The translations under genes were made by a program, and so were the position numbers. The notes beneath the pieces were generated by a model that did not search any database, had not been told where the DNA came from, and saw nothing but the letters and a program-made list of their open reading frames with translations. Shown here in pieces: positions 1 to 7,348 of a DNA stretch of 25,112 nucleotides; the stretch's first letter is position 1, and the number at the start of each line of letters is the position of its first letter. Source of the stretch: a virus; IMG/VR virus record IMGVR_UViG_3300042865_000103, positions 1 to 25,112 of that record, one strand, 5' to 3'.

Positions 1-43
1 ATCATCACAATCTTATCAACGCAACAATTTAAAACAACATAAA

Positions 44-334
44 ATGTTTGAACTAACAAAAATAAATCCTGATTCTGACAATGTCTACACAATACTAGGC
101 ATATCAGAAAAAAGATCAGATGAAATGTTTGACTTAACAATAGCTGCCTACAAATCAGAGGAAAAGTTTGTTGACACAATAGACAAGCTAATACAACAAG
201 CTGATAATCTCAATGAGGTAGTGTTCTTTACTCTACTAGCAGCCAGAGTACATGACCAAGGTAAGGACAAAAAGCTTGAGCAAAAACTAGAAGAGTTAAA
301 ATCATTAGCAGAAATCATTAAACTACGAATGTAA
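44..334 (+). CDS. Hypothetical protein, 96 aa
   Basis: Soluble, charged 96-residue protein of unknown function. The C-terminal third (about residues 72-93) is Lys/Glu/Leu-rich and probably a helix or short coiled coil. The ATG at 44 is preceded by an A-rich leader containing AACAATTTAAAACAA, a motif also found just before the gene at 16481, which supports this start. It ends one base before the next ATG at 336, so the two genes are probably co-transcribed. I recognise no domain. Confidence 0.75.
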   Translation: MFELTKINPDSDNVYTILGISEKRSDEMFDLTIAAYKSEEKFVDTIDKLIQQADNLNEVVFFTLLAARVHDQGKDKKLEQKLEELKSLAEIIKLRM

Positions 335-335
335 T

Positions 336-509
336 ATGAACAACAAGGAGGAAAAAAAAGAAGTGTATTGCTACAGCTACATAAGAGATGGTATACTATA
401 CCATACATCTAATGAACAAATTGCAATGCTTAGATCTGATACAGGTGTGTATAACGTAGAGTATTTATCAGCTGAACCTGAACAAATTAATTTGAAGGAT
501 TCAAAATAA
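336..509 (+). CDS. Small hypothetical protein, 57 aa
   Basis: A 57-codon open frame (ATG 336-338, TAA 507-509) fills the gap between its neighbours and starts one base after the preceding stop. The product is hydrophilic: a charged Glu/Lys N-terminus, a Tyr-rich middle and an acidic end. It has no signal peptide or membrane segment. The function is unknown. The evidence for it is its tight spacing and the lack of any competing frame. Confidence 0.6.
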   Translation: MNNKEEKKEVYCYSYIRDGILYHTSNEQIAMLRSDTGVYNVEYLSAEPEQINLKDSK

Positions 510-523
510 ATAATCTATATTTG
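491..523 (+). promoter_or_regulatory. Bacteroidota-type promoter (TTTG ... TATATTTG)
   Basis: TTTG at 491-494 is followed after 21 bases by TATATTTG at 516-523. This fits the known Bacteroidota -33/-7 consensus TTTG/TAnnTTTG. Transcription would begin near 530, giving a leader of about 15 bases before the ATG at 545. The -33 element lies inside the end of the 336-509 gene. Confidence 0.6.
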
Positions 524-544
524 CTACTATGAAGATTGTTACTA

Positions 545-826
545 ATGTTATATCAATTACCCAACGGTAAGGTAGTCAATATATCTGTTGACGAATATCT
601 TAATCTTACTGATGAAGATATACAAGCATTAGTAGCTCTTAATTTTGGTGAATACGCAACCTCTTATTGGTTTGGATCATGCATAAATCAAACAGAAGCT
701 CCAGAAAGACTGGTGCAAGATGCAAGCATGTTATCCTTTGAAGAACAAGATGATTATCTTGACAATCTGTCTAATATAGACATCAATAATATACCCGACG
801 AGGATATTAATTTTACAGATTTATAA
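545..826 (+). CDS. Hypothetical acidic protein, 93 aa
   Basis: An acidic, soluble 93-residue protein of unknown function. The N-terminus (LPNGK, then a Val/Ile-rich strand and an Asp/Glu-rich helix with TDEDIQ) and the Asp-rich C-terminus give a low predicted pI. The open frame extends to a TTG at 536. The ATG at 545 is preferred because a promoter-like TATATTTG box ends at 523, so transcription would start near 530. An ATG at 529 is in another frame and closes after about a dozen codons. Confidence 0.65.
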   Translation: MLYQLPNGKVVNISVDEYLNLTDEDIQALVALNFGEYATSYWFGSCINQTEAPERLVQDASMLSFEEQDDYLDNLSNIDINNIPDEDINFTDL

Positions 827-829
827 AAT

Positions 830-846
830 CTTGGTTAGCTAACAAG
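830..846. promoter_or_regulatory. Intergenic inverted repeat, possible operator
   Basis: CTTGGTTAGCTAACAAG contains the perfect 10-base palindrome GTTAGCTAAC (834-843) flanked by imperfect CTT/AAG arms. It lies in the short gene-free stretch before the gene at 926. There is no T-run after it, so it does not look like a terminator. An operator role is a guess. Confidence 0.2.
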
Positions 847-925
847 AACTTCATGCACCTTGACCTAGTGTATGATTTTATCGTGGTCAAAAAATCAATT
901 TATAAACATTTCAAATCTATTAAAG

Positions 926-1393
926 ATGAAATCAAAAGTAAAAGTAACTGCTGATAAAGCAGGTAATGTAATTTCTGTGTCTAAAAACAACCCTGATTTT
1001 GGACATATCCGTGTAGAGCAAAGTAGAATGGTAATCAATGACAAGACAGGCTTTGCAACAAGTGTAAGAATTTCAGCTCTAATCCCAGGTGAAGTAGAAG
1101 CATTAGCATCATTTGGATTTACTGCAAATCAAGAATTGCCAGGTGTTATCTATGTAAAGGAGCAAACACAAGCCTTTGATACTAAATCACCTGAGCGTGA
1201 TCTTAAGATTGCAGGTACAACAGGAGTAATCTGTAGAATTGGTGATCAAGATATCTACCGTAAGAATTTCTACAGTGTTAATCCTGATAAAGCAGATGAA
1301 ACAATTGAGCATACTAATGCACAAGAGATTCAAGATGCTTATGCTAAACTTAAAGAGTCAGCAATAGCTCCTAGCCAGGAGTTCAACGTGTAA
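926..1393 (+). CDS. Hypothetical protein, 155 aa
   Basis: Soluble protein of about 155 residues. It is probably beta-rich: it has many alternating Val/Ile strands and few long helices, except near the C-terminus. The frame is open from an ATG at 872, but the ATG at 926 (MKSKVKV) is preferred. The extra 18 residues are unlike the rest of the protein, and the ATG at 926 follows an A-rich leader. A strong terminator begins 11 bases after the stop, so this is the last gene of its transcript and may be well expressed. A nucleic-acid-binding or small structural role is possible but unproven. I recognise no family motif. Confidence 0.7.
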   Translation: MKSKVKVTADKAGNVISVSKNNPDFGHIRVEQSRMVINDKTGFATSVRISALIPGEVEALASFGFTANQELPGVIYVKEQTQAFDTKSPERDLKIAGTTGVICRIGDQDIYRKNFYSVNPDKADETIEHTNAQEIQDAYAKLKESAIAPSQEFNV

Positions 1394-1403
1394 ATATATA
1401 GAG

Positions 1404-1436
1404 AGGCAGGGTGCAATATCCCTGCCTATTCTTTTA
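1404..1436 (+). terminator. Rho-independent terminator
   Basis: The perfect 8-base-pair stem AGGCAGGG (1404-1411) / CCCTGCCT (1420-1427) has an 8-base loop and is followed by the T-rich ATTCTTTT. It lies 11 bases after the stop at 1393 and before the next gene at 1455. Confidence 0.85.
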
Positions 1437-1454
1437 TCTTCTAATTATGGAAAC

Positions 1455-1970
1455 ATGGATAAGAAAAAACAATTAGAAGAACTTAAGTCCAGGAAAGATA
1501 AGTTTGAGTACAAAGGTAGCTTGGTAGAGTATCAACTATTAGGTAACAGACATAATGAAGAAAGATACATGACGTATGAGGTAGATCCTTTTAATCAGTA
1601 TCAAAACTTCTTATACAAGCGTGCTCTATTTGGATTAAAGATCTATAGTCAAGATGAAATAAGCGTGATGAAAAAAGAAAAGCGCGCTAGAATATCTAAG
1701 GTACATAGAAAGACACAAAAAATTCTGAACGTGTATAAACAAGAAGTAGTCAACATGTTAAGCAACAACATATTTAAGAAATTATTTCCTAACAGCTCTA
1801 TCACAAAAGCATTACTAGGCGATTTAGATTTTGTTGACAACGAATTTGTAAGCACATTAGATTTTAAAACATTAGGTATAACTAAGGATCATATCGTTAA
1901 TAGATTGATACAAGAAAAGATACTACCTAAAAACTTTTATGAACTAAAGAGTATTACGCTACATGATTAG
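1455..1970 (+). CDS. Hypothetical basic protein, 171 aa
   Basis: A Lys-rich, basic 171-residue protein. The first 20 residues and the region around residues 70-95 carry dense Lys/Arg clusters, which suggests nucleic-acid contact. No catalytic motif is visible. The ATG at 1455 is the first in frame after the terminator at 1404-1436. An ATG at 1447 is out of frame and closes quickly. The stop overlaps the start of the HNH gene at 1963 by 8 bases, so this is the first gene of an operon that runs to 5816. Confidence 0.7.
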   Translation: MDKKKQLEELKSRKDKFEYKGSLVEYQLLGNRHNEERYMTYEVDPFNQYQNFLYKRALFGLKIYSQDEISVMKKEKRARISKVHRKTQKILNVYKQEVVNMLSNNIFKKLFPNSSITKALLGDLDFVDNEFVSTLDFKTLGITKDHIVNRLIQEKILPKNFYELKSITLHD

Positions 1971-2382
1971 TTTAAAGACATGTGATGGGTGCTGTAAGCA
2001 ACGCAAGATTTGGAAGAATCTTGTAGTGAATGGGGAACGCAAGAGGCTATGCAAAGAATGCTGGAGTTGCCAATCAAGTCATTCACTTAAACCAACAAAG
2101 CAGAAACCTCTTGCTTCTCGTTCTCCTAAGCGCGCTAAACAAGAGAAAGAGTACAGTAATAAACGTAAAATATTTATGTCAGACAATGCTATATGTCAGG
2201 CAAATATATCAGGTTTATGTACTACTCAATCTACTGATGTTCACCATGTTAAGGGTAGGTCAGGTGAACTATTACTTGAAGTAAGTGAATGGATGTCAGT
2301 ATGTAGAGCATGCCATCAATGGATTGAGACACATCCTATAGAAGCAACAGCTTTAGGATATAGAAAAAGTAAAACAATTTAA
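1963..2382 (+). CDS. HNH-family nuclease-like protein with N-terminal zinc ribbon
   Basis: A 139-residue protein with two cysteine-rich parts. Residues 7-35 hold a CDGCC and a CKEC pair, which look like a zinc ribbon. The C-terminal half carries an HNH-type beta-beta-alpha-metal signature: HHVKGR with H94-H95, then C114-x-x-C117-H118 followed by a Trp-Ile-Glu-x-His segment. HNH proteins of this size in phages include structure-specific and packaging nucleases as well as mobile endonucleases. The position inside an operon, overlapping the gene before it, argues for a resident phage function rather than a free-standing homing gene. The specific substrate cannot be read from the sequence. Confidence 0.7.
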   Translation: MISLKTCDGCCKQRKIWKNLVVNGERKRLCKECWSCQSSHSLKPTKQKPLASRSPKRAKQEKEYSNKRKIFMSDNAICQANISGLCTTQSTDVHHVKGRSGELLLEVSEWMSVCRACHQWIETHPIEATALGYRKSKTI

Positions 2383-2393
2383 CACTAGAAAAC

Positions 2394-2876
2394 GTGGGAG
2401 ATATTAAATTTAGTAGATGGTCTGATGATGAAAGAAGACAACTAACAGAAATAATTAACATTGGTAAAACTAAAGCCAGAACAGTACATGAGTCATGTAT
2501 GATTGCTGCACGCAAACTTAATCGTACTGTAGAAGGCTGTCAATGGCAGTACTATAATGTAATTTTACCTGATTTAACTGAAGTAGTTAAGCCAGAAGCT
2601 ATTGCAGAACCTGTGCGTAGGTTAGCAGGACGTCCTAAAGGTGCTAAGAATAAGCCTAAAGTAGAAGAGGTAAAAGAAGTTGCTCCTGTAGAGGAGGTAC
2701 AAGAGATAGATGCTCTGAATGCTGAACCTAAAGTAGAGGAAGTTATTCTAGCTAAAGTACCTGTCATTAAGTTGTATGCTAACTTTGGAGATCCTGAACC
2801 TGCAGAAATTATTTCTATTACAGATGATGTCATCGTAGCTAGATGTAAAGGATTCTTTATTACAATAGAAAGATGA
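2394..2876 (+). CDS. Putative DNA-binding protein with SANT-like N-terminus and AT-hook-like motif
   Basis: A 160-residue protein with three parts. Residues 5-50 (a Trp near the start, paired acidic and basic helices, and a second Trp near WQYY) resemble a Myb/SANT-type helical domain. Around residue 79 there is an AT-hook-like core, GRPKGAKNKP. This is followed by a Glu/Val/Pro-rich linker with repeated PKVEEV units and a compact C-terminal domain. The start is a GTG at 2394. The next in-frame ATG would remove most of the SANT-like segment, so the GTG is preferred. The end overlaps the next gene in an ATGA. DNA binding is inferred from these motifs; the target is unknown. Confidence 0.6.
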   Translation: MGDIKFSRWSDDERRQLTEIINIGKTKARTVHESCMIAARKLNRTVEGCQWQYYNVILPDLTEVVKPEAIAEPVRRLAGRPKGAKNKPKVEEVKEVAPVEEVQEIDALNAEPKVEEVILAKVPVIKLYANFGDPEPAEIISITDDVIVARCKGFFITIER

Positions 2877-3421
2877 CTATTGATGTAGAAAAGGAAGTAA
2901 AGAAATTCCATAAGCAATGTAAGTCATTAGGTCAAACATTAATGGAGAACCATAATGAAGTACCTATGACTGTTGCTGTGCTTACCCAATCTAAGGGTAT
3001 GGAGTTTTCAATTGGTGTTGTTCCTACTGTAGGATTTCTATATGATACAGAGAACAAAGAACCCTTCGTGGATGCAATGAAGCAAGTCATCAACCTAACT
3101 AAGCCAGTAGCCATAGCATTCATATCTGAAGCATGGATGGTTAAGAAAGCAAAGAATGATACGTATGACTTCAACATTCCAGTAAGTAAGCAAGAAGATC
3201 GCAAAGAAGTATTGATGGTTCAAATAGAAACATACAAAGACACATCTCTAACTGTATATGATATCATAAGAGATGGAGACGATGTAAGTTTAGAACTAGA
3301 TATGGAAGAAACAAAGATTAGTAAAGAAAATGTAGGAGGTATGTTCTCAAACATGCTAAAGGAGAACTATGAACAGTTCCATTTAAGCATTGAAGAACAA
3401 CTGAAAAAAAGTTTGAATTAA
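2873..3421 (+). CDS. Hypothetical protein, 182 aa, upstream of the CobS/CobT-like pair
   Basis: A soluble 182-residue protein starting at an ATGA overlap with the preceding gene. It has a Lys-rich helical N-terminus, a central alternating hydrophobic region (roughly residues 30-100) that reads like an alpha/beta fold, and a Glu/Lys-rich C-terminal helix. No known motif is visible. It lies 20 bases before a MoxR-type AAA+ ATPase and its VWA partner, so it could be an accessory or target of that machine. That is inference from position only. Confidence 0.7.
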   Translation: MTIDVEKEVKKFHKQCKSLGQTLMENHNEVPMTVAVLTQSKGMEFSIGVVPTVGFLYDTENKEPFVDAMKQVINLTKPVAIAFISEAWMVKKAKNDTYDFNIPVSKQEDRKEVLMVQIETYKDTSLTVYDIIRDGDDVSLELDMEETKISKENVGGMFSNMLKENYEQFHLSIEEQLKKSLN

Positions 3422-3441
3422 ACAGTATAATAAAAAGAAAA

Positions 3442-4389
3442 ATGTCAGAAAAAGTAAAAGAAGCAGCAGAAAAAGTTAAAGAAGTAATGGCTACTAAACC
3501 AGCTGAACCAGTTAAAATGAGCCTTAAGCCTGATCTAAGTAAGATTAAGATCAATAGGAGTAAAGGAGTTGTGACTATCAATGGTTACTTTAAGTTACGT
3601 TTAGGTACTTATGAAATCTTGAAACATAATATTGAGCACTGCGTAAATACTATGATCATTGGTCCTACTGGTACAGGTAAGACTGAAGTAATTAGTAACA
3701 TGGCTGACCTGTTTAACTTACCTATTACAATCTTTGATATGGGTACTATGACAGATCCTGTTATGGGTCTAGTAGGTACTCACGTTATCACTGTAAAGGA
3801 TGGTGTGACTCACTCAGAATTTCGTAGATCAAGATTCTCTGATGTAATACAGCAACCAGGTATTGTATTGTTAGATGAGATTAGTAGAGCAGGTGCAATG
3901 AGTAATAACTTATTGTTCCCGTGTCTAGATTTCAGAAAGGAGTTACCAATGGAGTATTCATTCCATGATACAACTCCTGTGCAAGTACACCCCAACTGTG
4001 TGTTCTTCTCAACTGCAAACATGGGTAGCCAGTATACTGGTACTCATAAGCTAGATAGAGCATTACTTGATAGATTTATGTTGGTAGAGGCAGACACTCT
4101 TAAGACAGAAGATATCAAGGAAACATTGACTAGTGAGTTCCCTTCAATTGCAAAGGAAGAGATCAACAAGTTGGTAACTGTATTTGAATCTATTAATCGT
4201 GAGCATGATGAGTTTAAGATTTCATTTAACTTATCACTACGTCACCTTAAGACAATTGCACGCCTAGTGTCTAATGGATTTACAATCTATGATGGCTTCT
4301 TTGTGCTATGCAAGGGACTAGGAGGTAAAGATGGTTTAACAAGTATCAAGAGTATTCTAGATGATACTACAACAGAGGAGGAAGAATAA
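3442..4389 (+). CDS. CobS/MoxR-type AAA+ ATPase
   Basis: A 315-residue AAA+ ATPase of the MoxR/CobS type. Visible motifs are Walker A GPTGTGKT (74-81), Walker B ending in LLDE with D145-E146, the sensor-1 segment STAN with N193, and the arginine-finger region LDRALLDRF just after it. The first 40 residues are Lys-rich and probably flexible. CobS is the AAA+ subunit that works with VWA protein CobT in cobaltochelatase, and CobS-like genes are known in other phages. No chelatase subunit (CobN) is present, so the likely role is ATP-driven remodelling of an unknown partner. It lies directly before a CobT-like VWA gene (2 bases apart), which strongly supports a functional pair. Confidence 0.88.
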   Translation: MSEKVKEAAEKVKEVMATKPAEPVKMSLKPDLSKIKINRSKGVVTINGYFKLRLGTYEILKHNIEHCVNTMIIGPTGTGKTEVISNMADLFNLPITIFDMGTMTDPVMGLVGTHVITVKDGVTHSEFRRSRFSDVIQQPGIVLLDEISRAGAMSNNLLFPCLDFRKELPMEYSFHDTTPVQVHPNCVFFSTANMGSQYTGTHKLDRALLDRFMLVEADTLKTEDIKETLTSEFPSIAKEEINKLVTVFESINREHDEFKISFNLSLRHLKTIARLVSNGFTIYDGFFVLCKGLGGKDGLTSIKSILDDTTTEEEE

Positions 4390-4391
4390 TT

Positions 4392-5816
4392 ATGATTGGT
4401 TATGCGTGGGATAAAATAAAGGGAACTATGTCAGGGTGGGAGAGATCCCACTTTGGCGGTTTTCATAGAATGATTACTGATTATCCATATATCAAATTAG
4501 ATTATGAAATCAAAATTGAACTGGATGATACATTACTTAAAAGTCTTCAGTGGTATACTGGAGAAAAGTTAATTAAGTTATATCTACTTAAGGCTAACAC
4601 TCTTGGTTTAATAACTAAGTTTCATCAGTCAGAGGATGTAGTAGTAAACAAGTGGACTAAATCAGAGACAAAAGTTATCGTTACTCATTTAGATAATGAA
4701 GATATCTTTGATGATATTACTACTCAGCTACCTGAGTTTGCTCCATTGTTTGAACACTACAAGCAAGGTATCTTTAAATCATTCTTAACAAAAGAAATTA
4801 AAGATGATAAGCAAGATGAGGGTGGTGACAGCAGCAATCCTTCTGAGGATAAGCAAGATGATTCACAATCTGATTCACAAGATGGTGATCAAGATGTTCC
4901 TAGCAAAAGCAAAGAATCTAAAACTGTAACAGCGCAAGCTGCTAAGAAAGAGATGAAGGAGAAGCTAACATCTATAAAGGAGCAAGCACCATGGTCTGCT
5001 AAAGATAGCTTGTCTAGTTTCAATGAGACGCCTAAGTTTATGTCACCTAACCCACATGGTTATACAAAGGACTATAAGTTTACTTCACAAGAGATAACTG
5101 ATGCTGAGAATCTAGTCAAGATGTTAGATATAAGCTTTGATCCTAAAGAAGATGTTGTCAAGAGTCTACGTGCTGGTAAGCTTGATGTATGTAAGATAGC
5201 TGAAGTACCTGCGGGTAGCACATCTATATACAAGCAGACAGTAGAAGACCAAGACACTAAACCATTTGGTGTATGCATCCTAGCAGATTTATCAGGTAGT
5301 ATGACATGTAACAGAAGATTAGATAAGCAAAGACATTTATTAAATGTATTGTATCTAGCTATGTCACAAACAGTAGCTGCAGATAAGCTATGGATATATG
5401 GGCACAGTGGTTGTTCACAGCCTGAGATCTATCCTTTCTATACTCCTTATGACGTTGAGTATGCAAAGTACATCAATAATTATGGTCGTATTGAATATGC
5501 TCAAAACTATGATGGTCCTGTCATTGAAGCTATACATAAGAAGATTAGAGAGGTATCTGACGATAGGATAATCTTTATATGTCTATCTGATGGCTCACCT
5601 TCAGGTGATTGCTATGGTAGTGATGAGGATGTAGAAGACATGAAGAAGATCCTTGAGAGAGCTAGACGTGATGAGTTTATCACCGTAGGTATAGGTATTG
5701 AGTACATCGCAGTAGATGGCTTGTATACTTATCACAAGGTAGTAGACGATCTTAATACTCTTGTAAAAGATGTATCTCATATCGTGAACAAAGTTGTAAT
5801 GACTGAGTTCAAATAA
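4392..5816 (+). CDS. CobT-like protein with C-terminal VWA domain
   Basis: A 474-residue protein with the CobT layout. It has an N-terminal helical domain (about 1-130), a very acidic Asp/Ser/Gln-rich low-complexity linker (about 136-175), a Lys-rich stretch, and a C-terminal von Willebrand A domain from about residue 292. The MIDAS metal site is visible: DLSGS with D299, S301 and S303; an N-Y-D-G segment like the N-x-D-G of CobT; and SDGSP with D400. In cobaltochelatase CobT bridges the CobS ATPase ring to the substrate subunit. Here it would link the AAA+ protein encoded just upstream to an unknown target. It is followed by a strong terminator, so it is the last gene of the 1455-5816 operon. 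Confidence 0.85.
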   Translation: MIGYAWDKIKGTMSGWERSHFGGFHRMITDYPYIKLDYEIKIELDDTLLKSLQWYTGEKLIKLYLLKANTLGLITKFHQSEDVVVNKWTKSETKVIVTHLDNEDIFDDITTQLPEFAPLFEHYKQGIFKSFLTKEIKDDKQDEGGDSSNPSEDKQDDSQSDSQDGDQDVPSKSKESKTVTAQAAKKEMKEKLTSIKEQAPWSAKDSLSSFNETPKFMSPNPHGYTKDYKFTSQEITDAENLVKMLDISFDPKEDVVKSLRAGKLDVCKIAEVPAGSTSIYKQTVEDQDTKPFGVCILADLSGSMTCNRRLDKQRHLLNVLYLAMSQTVAADKLWIYGHSGCSQPEIYPFYTPYDVEYAKYINNYGRIEYAQNYDGPVIEAIHKKIREVSDDRIIFICLSDGSPSGDCYGSDEDVEDMKKILERARRDEFITVGIGIEYIAVDGLYTYHKVVDDLNTLVKDVSHIVNKVVMTEFK

Positions 5817-5827
5817 CTGTAGATAGA

Positions 5828-5886
5828 ATAGCTTGTGGTCTTAGTAGCTTTGGTTACTATCATCACAAGCTATATATCTTTTTTTT
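5828..5886 (+). terminator. Rho-independent terminator with long stem-loop
   Basis: A perfect 10-base-pair stem ATAGCTTGTG (5828-5837) / CACAAGCTAT (5864-5873) encloses a second small stem (TAGTA 5842-5846 with TACTA 5855-5859). A run of eight T follows at 5879-5886. It ends the operon finishing at 5816. Confidence 0.85.
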
Positions 5887-5907
5887 ACAATTTAAATCAC
5901 AGCCGTT

Positions 5908-6111
5908 ATGAGTAAAATGGGCAGAGTAGTATTTGACATCATGCAAAAGTTTGATGGTCAAGTACCAGTAGGTTACACACTTAATGATTATTTTAGAGAT
6001 GAAGAAGAAACTAAAAGAGCAGAGAAACAGGAGATTAGCGCAGATAGGAAAGGATCAGTTGATCTTTATGACAAAAGTCAAGAAGAACATGGGTCATCAC
6101 CTAATCCCTGA
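5908..6111 (+). CDS. Small hypothetical protein, 67 aa
   Basis: A hydrophilic 67-residue protein with a short helical N-terminus and a highly charged Glu/Lys/Arg middle. The Ser/Pro-containing tail is probably disordered. It is the first gene after the terminator at 5828-5886, so a promoter should lie within the roughly 20 bases between them or there is read-through; no clear TAnnTTTG box is visible there. No domain is recognised. Confidence 0.55.
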   Translation: MSKMGRVVFDIMQKFDGQVPVGYTLNDYFRDEEETKRAEKQEISADRKGSVDLYDKSQEEHGSSPNP

Positions 6112-6134
6112 TATAACATGGTATTACACCAACA

Positions 6135-6338
6135 ATGAAGAAGGAGATTAAAAACTTCATAAAGTATCTAGTGGTATGGGTATCACAGAACCTATCTATT
6201 CCATTCTGGATGGTAGGGCATGTACATTTATCTGTACATATCTATGAAGATATAACAGAAGTATTAGCGTCATTAGGTATGAACCTAATTGTAGCTACAG
6301 GATTTATTATAGACTATTTAGACCAACGCAAATCATGA
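6135..6338 (+). CDS. Small membrane protein, 67 aa
   Basis: A 67-residue protein with a Lys-rich N-terminus and two hydrophobic stretches (about residues 9-36 and 43-60). It is likely a two-span inner-membrane protein with both ends in the cytoplasm. The ATG follows an ACCAACA leader. Its TGA overlaps the ATG of the next gene in an ATGA. It could be a holin-like or superinfection-related protein given the glucosaminidase further downstream, but nothing in the sequence proves this. Confidence 0.6.
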   Translation: MKKEIKNFIKYLVVWVSQNLSIPFWMVGHVHLSVHIYEDITEVLASLGMNLIVATGFIIDYLDQRKS

Positions 6339-6700
6339 AAAAATTATTATTAATACTATGCTTGTTGATATCATTAATAACAACAGCACAAGAATCAATA
6401 GAAAGTTATGCATTACAAGTAGGACACTGGAATGAGTACCTAGAGGAGTTTGTGTACGATGAAGTAAGAACTTGTGATGTAAAGTTTCTATTACAAGGAG
6501 ATGTCATCATAGCAAATGATGTAGCTAAATCAATTTATTATACTTATGAAACAATTCATAATGATGAATTAGCAGCTACATGGAAAGCCTTTGACGAACA
6601 GAGACGTAACGTTATTGTATCTTTATATTTTGGTAAAGAACTTAGTCTCTTTACTGTAATCTATGATGACGTATGTTATAAGTATTTTTTAACTGACTAA
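6335..6700 (+). CDS. Secreted/periplasmic hypothetical protein, 121 aa
   Basis: The first ~19 residues form a clear Sec signal peptide: MKK, then a Leu/Ile-rich core, then TTAQ with a likely cut after TTA. There is no lipobox Cys. The mature part is about 100 residues, acidic and Tyr-rich, with three Cys. It should act in the periplasm during infection. Translationally coupled (ATGA) to the membrane protein before it. No family recognised. Confidence 0.7.
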   Translation: MKKLLLILCLLISLITTAQESIESYALQVGHWNEYLEEFVYDEVRTCDVKFLLQGDVIIANDVAKSIYYTYETIHNDELAATWKAFDEQRRNVIVSLYFGKELSLFTVIYDDVCYKYFLTD

Positions 6701-6710
6701 AAATAGAGCT

Positions 6711-6932
6711 ATGAAAACAGCAGTAGAATGGTTAGAAGAACAGGTCAATACAGCTAAATGGAAATTTGCTGATAAAACAGATAGAGAAGCTATTATTCAA
6801 CAAGCCAAAGAAATGGAGAAAGAGCAGATAATGACAGCATTTACTCAAGGAGATATATTTGGAGCAGATTTCTTTGACAGAGTAAATAGAACAGCAGAAC
6901 AATACTACAACGAAACCTTTAAATCAGAGTAA
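6711..6932 (+). CDS. Hypothetical protein, 73 aa
   Basis: A soluble, mostly helical 73-residue protein. It has a Trp-containing N-terminal helix, a Lys/Glu-rich helix in the middle and an aromatic-rich C-terminal helix (FFDRV ... EQYYNETF). The last codons form part of a 24-base direct repeat that recurs 87 bases downstream. The ATG at 6711 sits 10 bases after the preceding stop. Function unknown. Confidence 0.65.
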   Translation: MKTAVEWLEEQVNTAKWKFADKTDREAIIQQAKEMEKEQIMTAFTQGDIFGADFFDRVNRTAEQYYNETFKSE

Positions 6933-7023
6933 GATGAAAAAGTATTTATTTGAAGTAGGTCAGCAATTAGCAGACGTATTTTACAATCAAGAAAATATAA
7001 AACCTTTAAATCAGAGTAAGATG
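6913..7023 (+). repeat. 24-base direct repeat, copies 87 bases apart
   Basis: The same 24 bases (AAACCTTTAAATCAGAGTAA followed by GATG) occur at 6913-6936 and 7000-7023. Each copy ends in an ATG followed by a Lys-rich codon run. The first copy spans the end of the 6711-6932 gene and the start of the next. The second places an in-frame ATG 29 codons into that next gene. The 87-base offset is a multiple of three. This looks like a small duplication or recombination scar at a gene junction. Confidence 0.85.
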
Positions 7024-7347
7024 GAAAAAGAATTTGTACCTTATGAGTTAGCTTTAAGAATGAAGCAACTTGGATTTGATGAACCTTGTATGGCATCTAG
7101 AGATATGGGTAATAACCATGGTCTTATACAAGTACCAACTTGGCAATCAGCATTTAGATGGTTTAGAGAGAAGTATGAATTACATTCTACTATTACATCT
7201 ATTAGTCAAGAATCTTGGCAGTGGCATATAACTAAACCTGGAGAATCTTTAGGTAAATTATATGATGAAGATTTTTATACTTATGAAGAGGCAGAACTTG
7301 CTTGTATTGAAAAGTTAATAGAGATTGTTGAATTAAAATTAGAGTAA
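6934..7347 (+). CDS. Hypothetical protein, 137 aa (or 108 aa from ATG 7021)
   Basis: A soluble, Trp/Glu-rich protein with a region around residues 30-110 that probably forms one domain and an acidic C-terminal helix. Two starts are possible in the same frame: 6934 and 7021. Both ATGs are the last three bases of the two copies of a 24-base direct repeat. The 29 residues between them look like an addition, so the ancestral protein may begin at 7021 (MEKEFVPYE). Small phage proteins with a similar MEKEFVPYELA-type opening occur in Bacteroidota phages and hosts; the function is unknown. Confidence 0.65.
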   Translation: MKKYLFEVGQQLADVFYNQENIKPLNQSKMEKEFVPYELALRMKQLGFDEPCMASRDMGNNHGLIQVPTWQSAFRWFREKYELHSTITSISQESWQWHITKPGESLGKLYDEDFYTYEEAELACIEKLIEIVELKLE

Positions 7348-7348
7348 T

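Noticed and set aside
148-408. Minus-strand frame rich in Ser, Leu and Cys
   Set aside because: It overlaps two plus-strand genes that abut each other, and its composition is typical of a shadow of Lys/Glu-rich coding DNA.
858-885. Sigma-70-like TTGACC with a downstream TATGAT
   Set aside because: The two elements are too close together, and other promoter-like sites here follow the Bacteroidota pattern.
2030-2284. Plus-strand frame inside the HNH gene
   Set aside because: It is fully overlapped by a gene with recognisable HNH and zinc motifs and has no coherent composition.
3442-5816. Cobalamin biosynthesis genes
   Set aside because: The AAA+ and VWA proteins look like CobS/CobT, but no CobN or other cobalamin gene is present, so a metabolic role is not supported.
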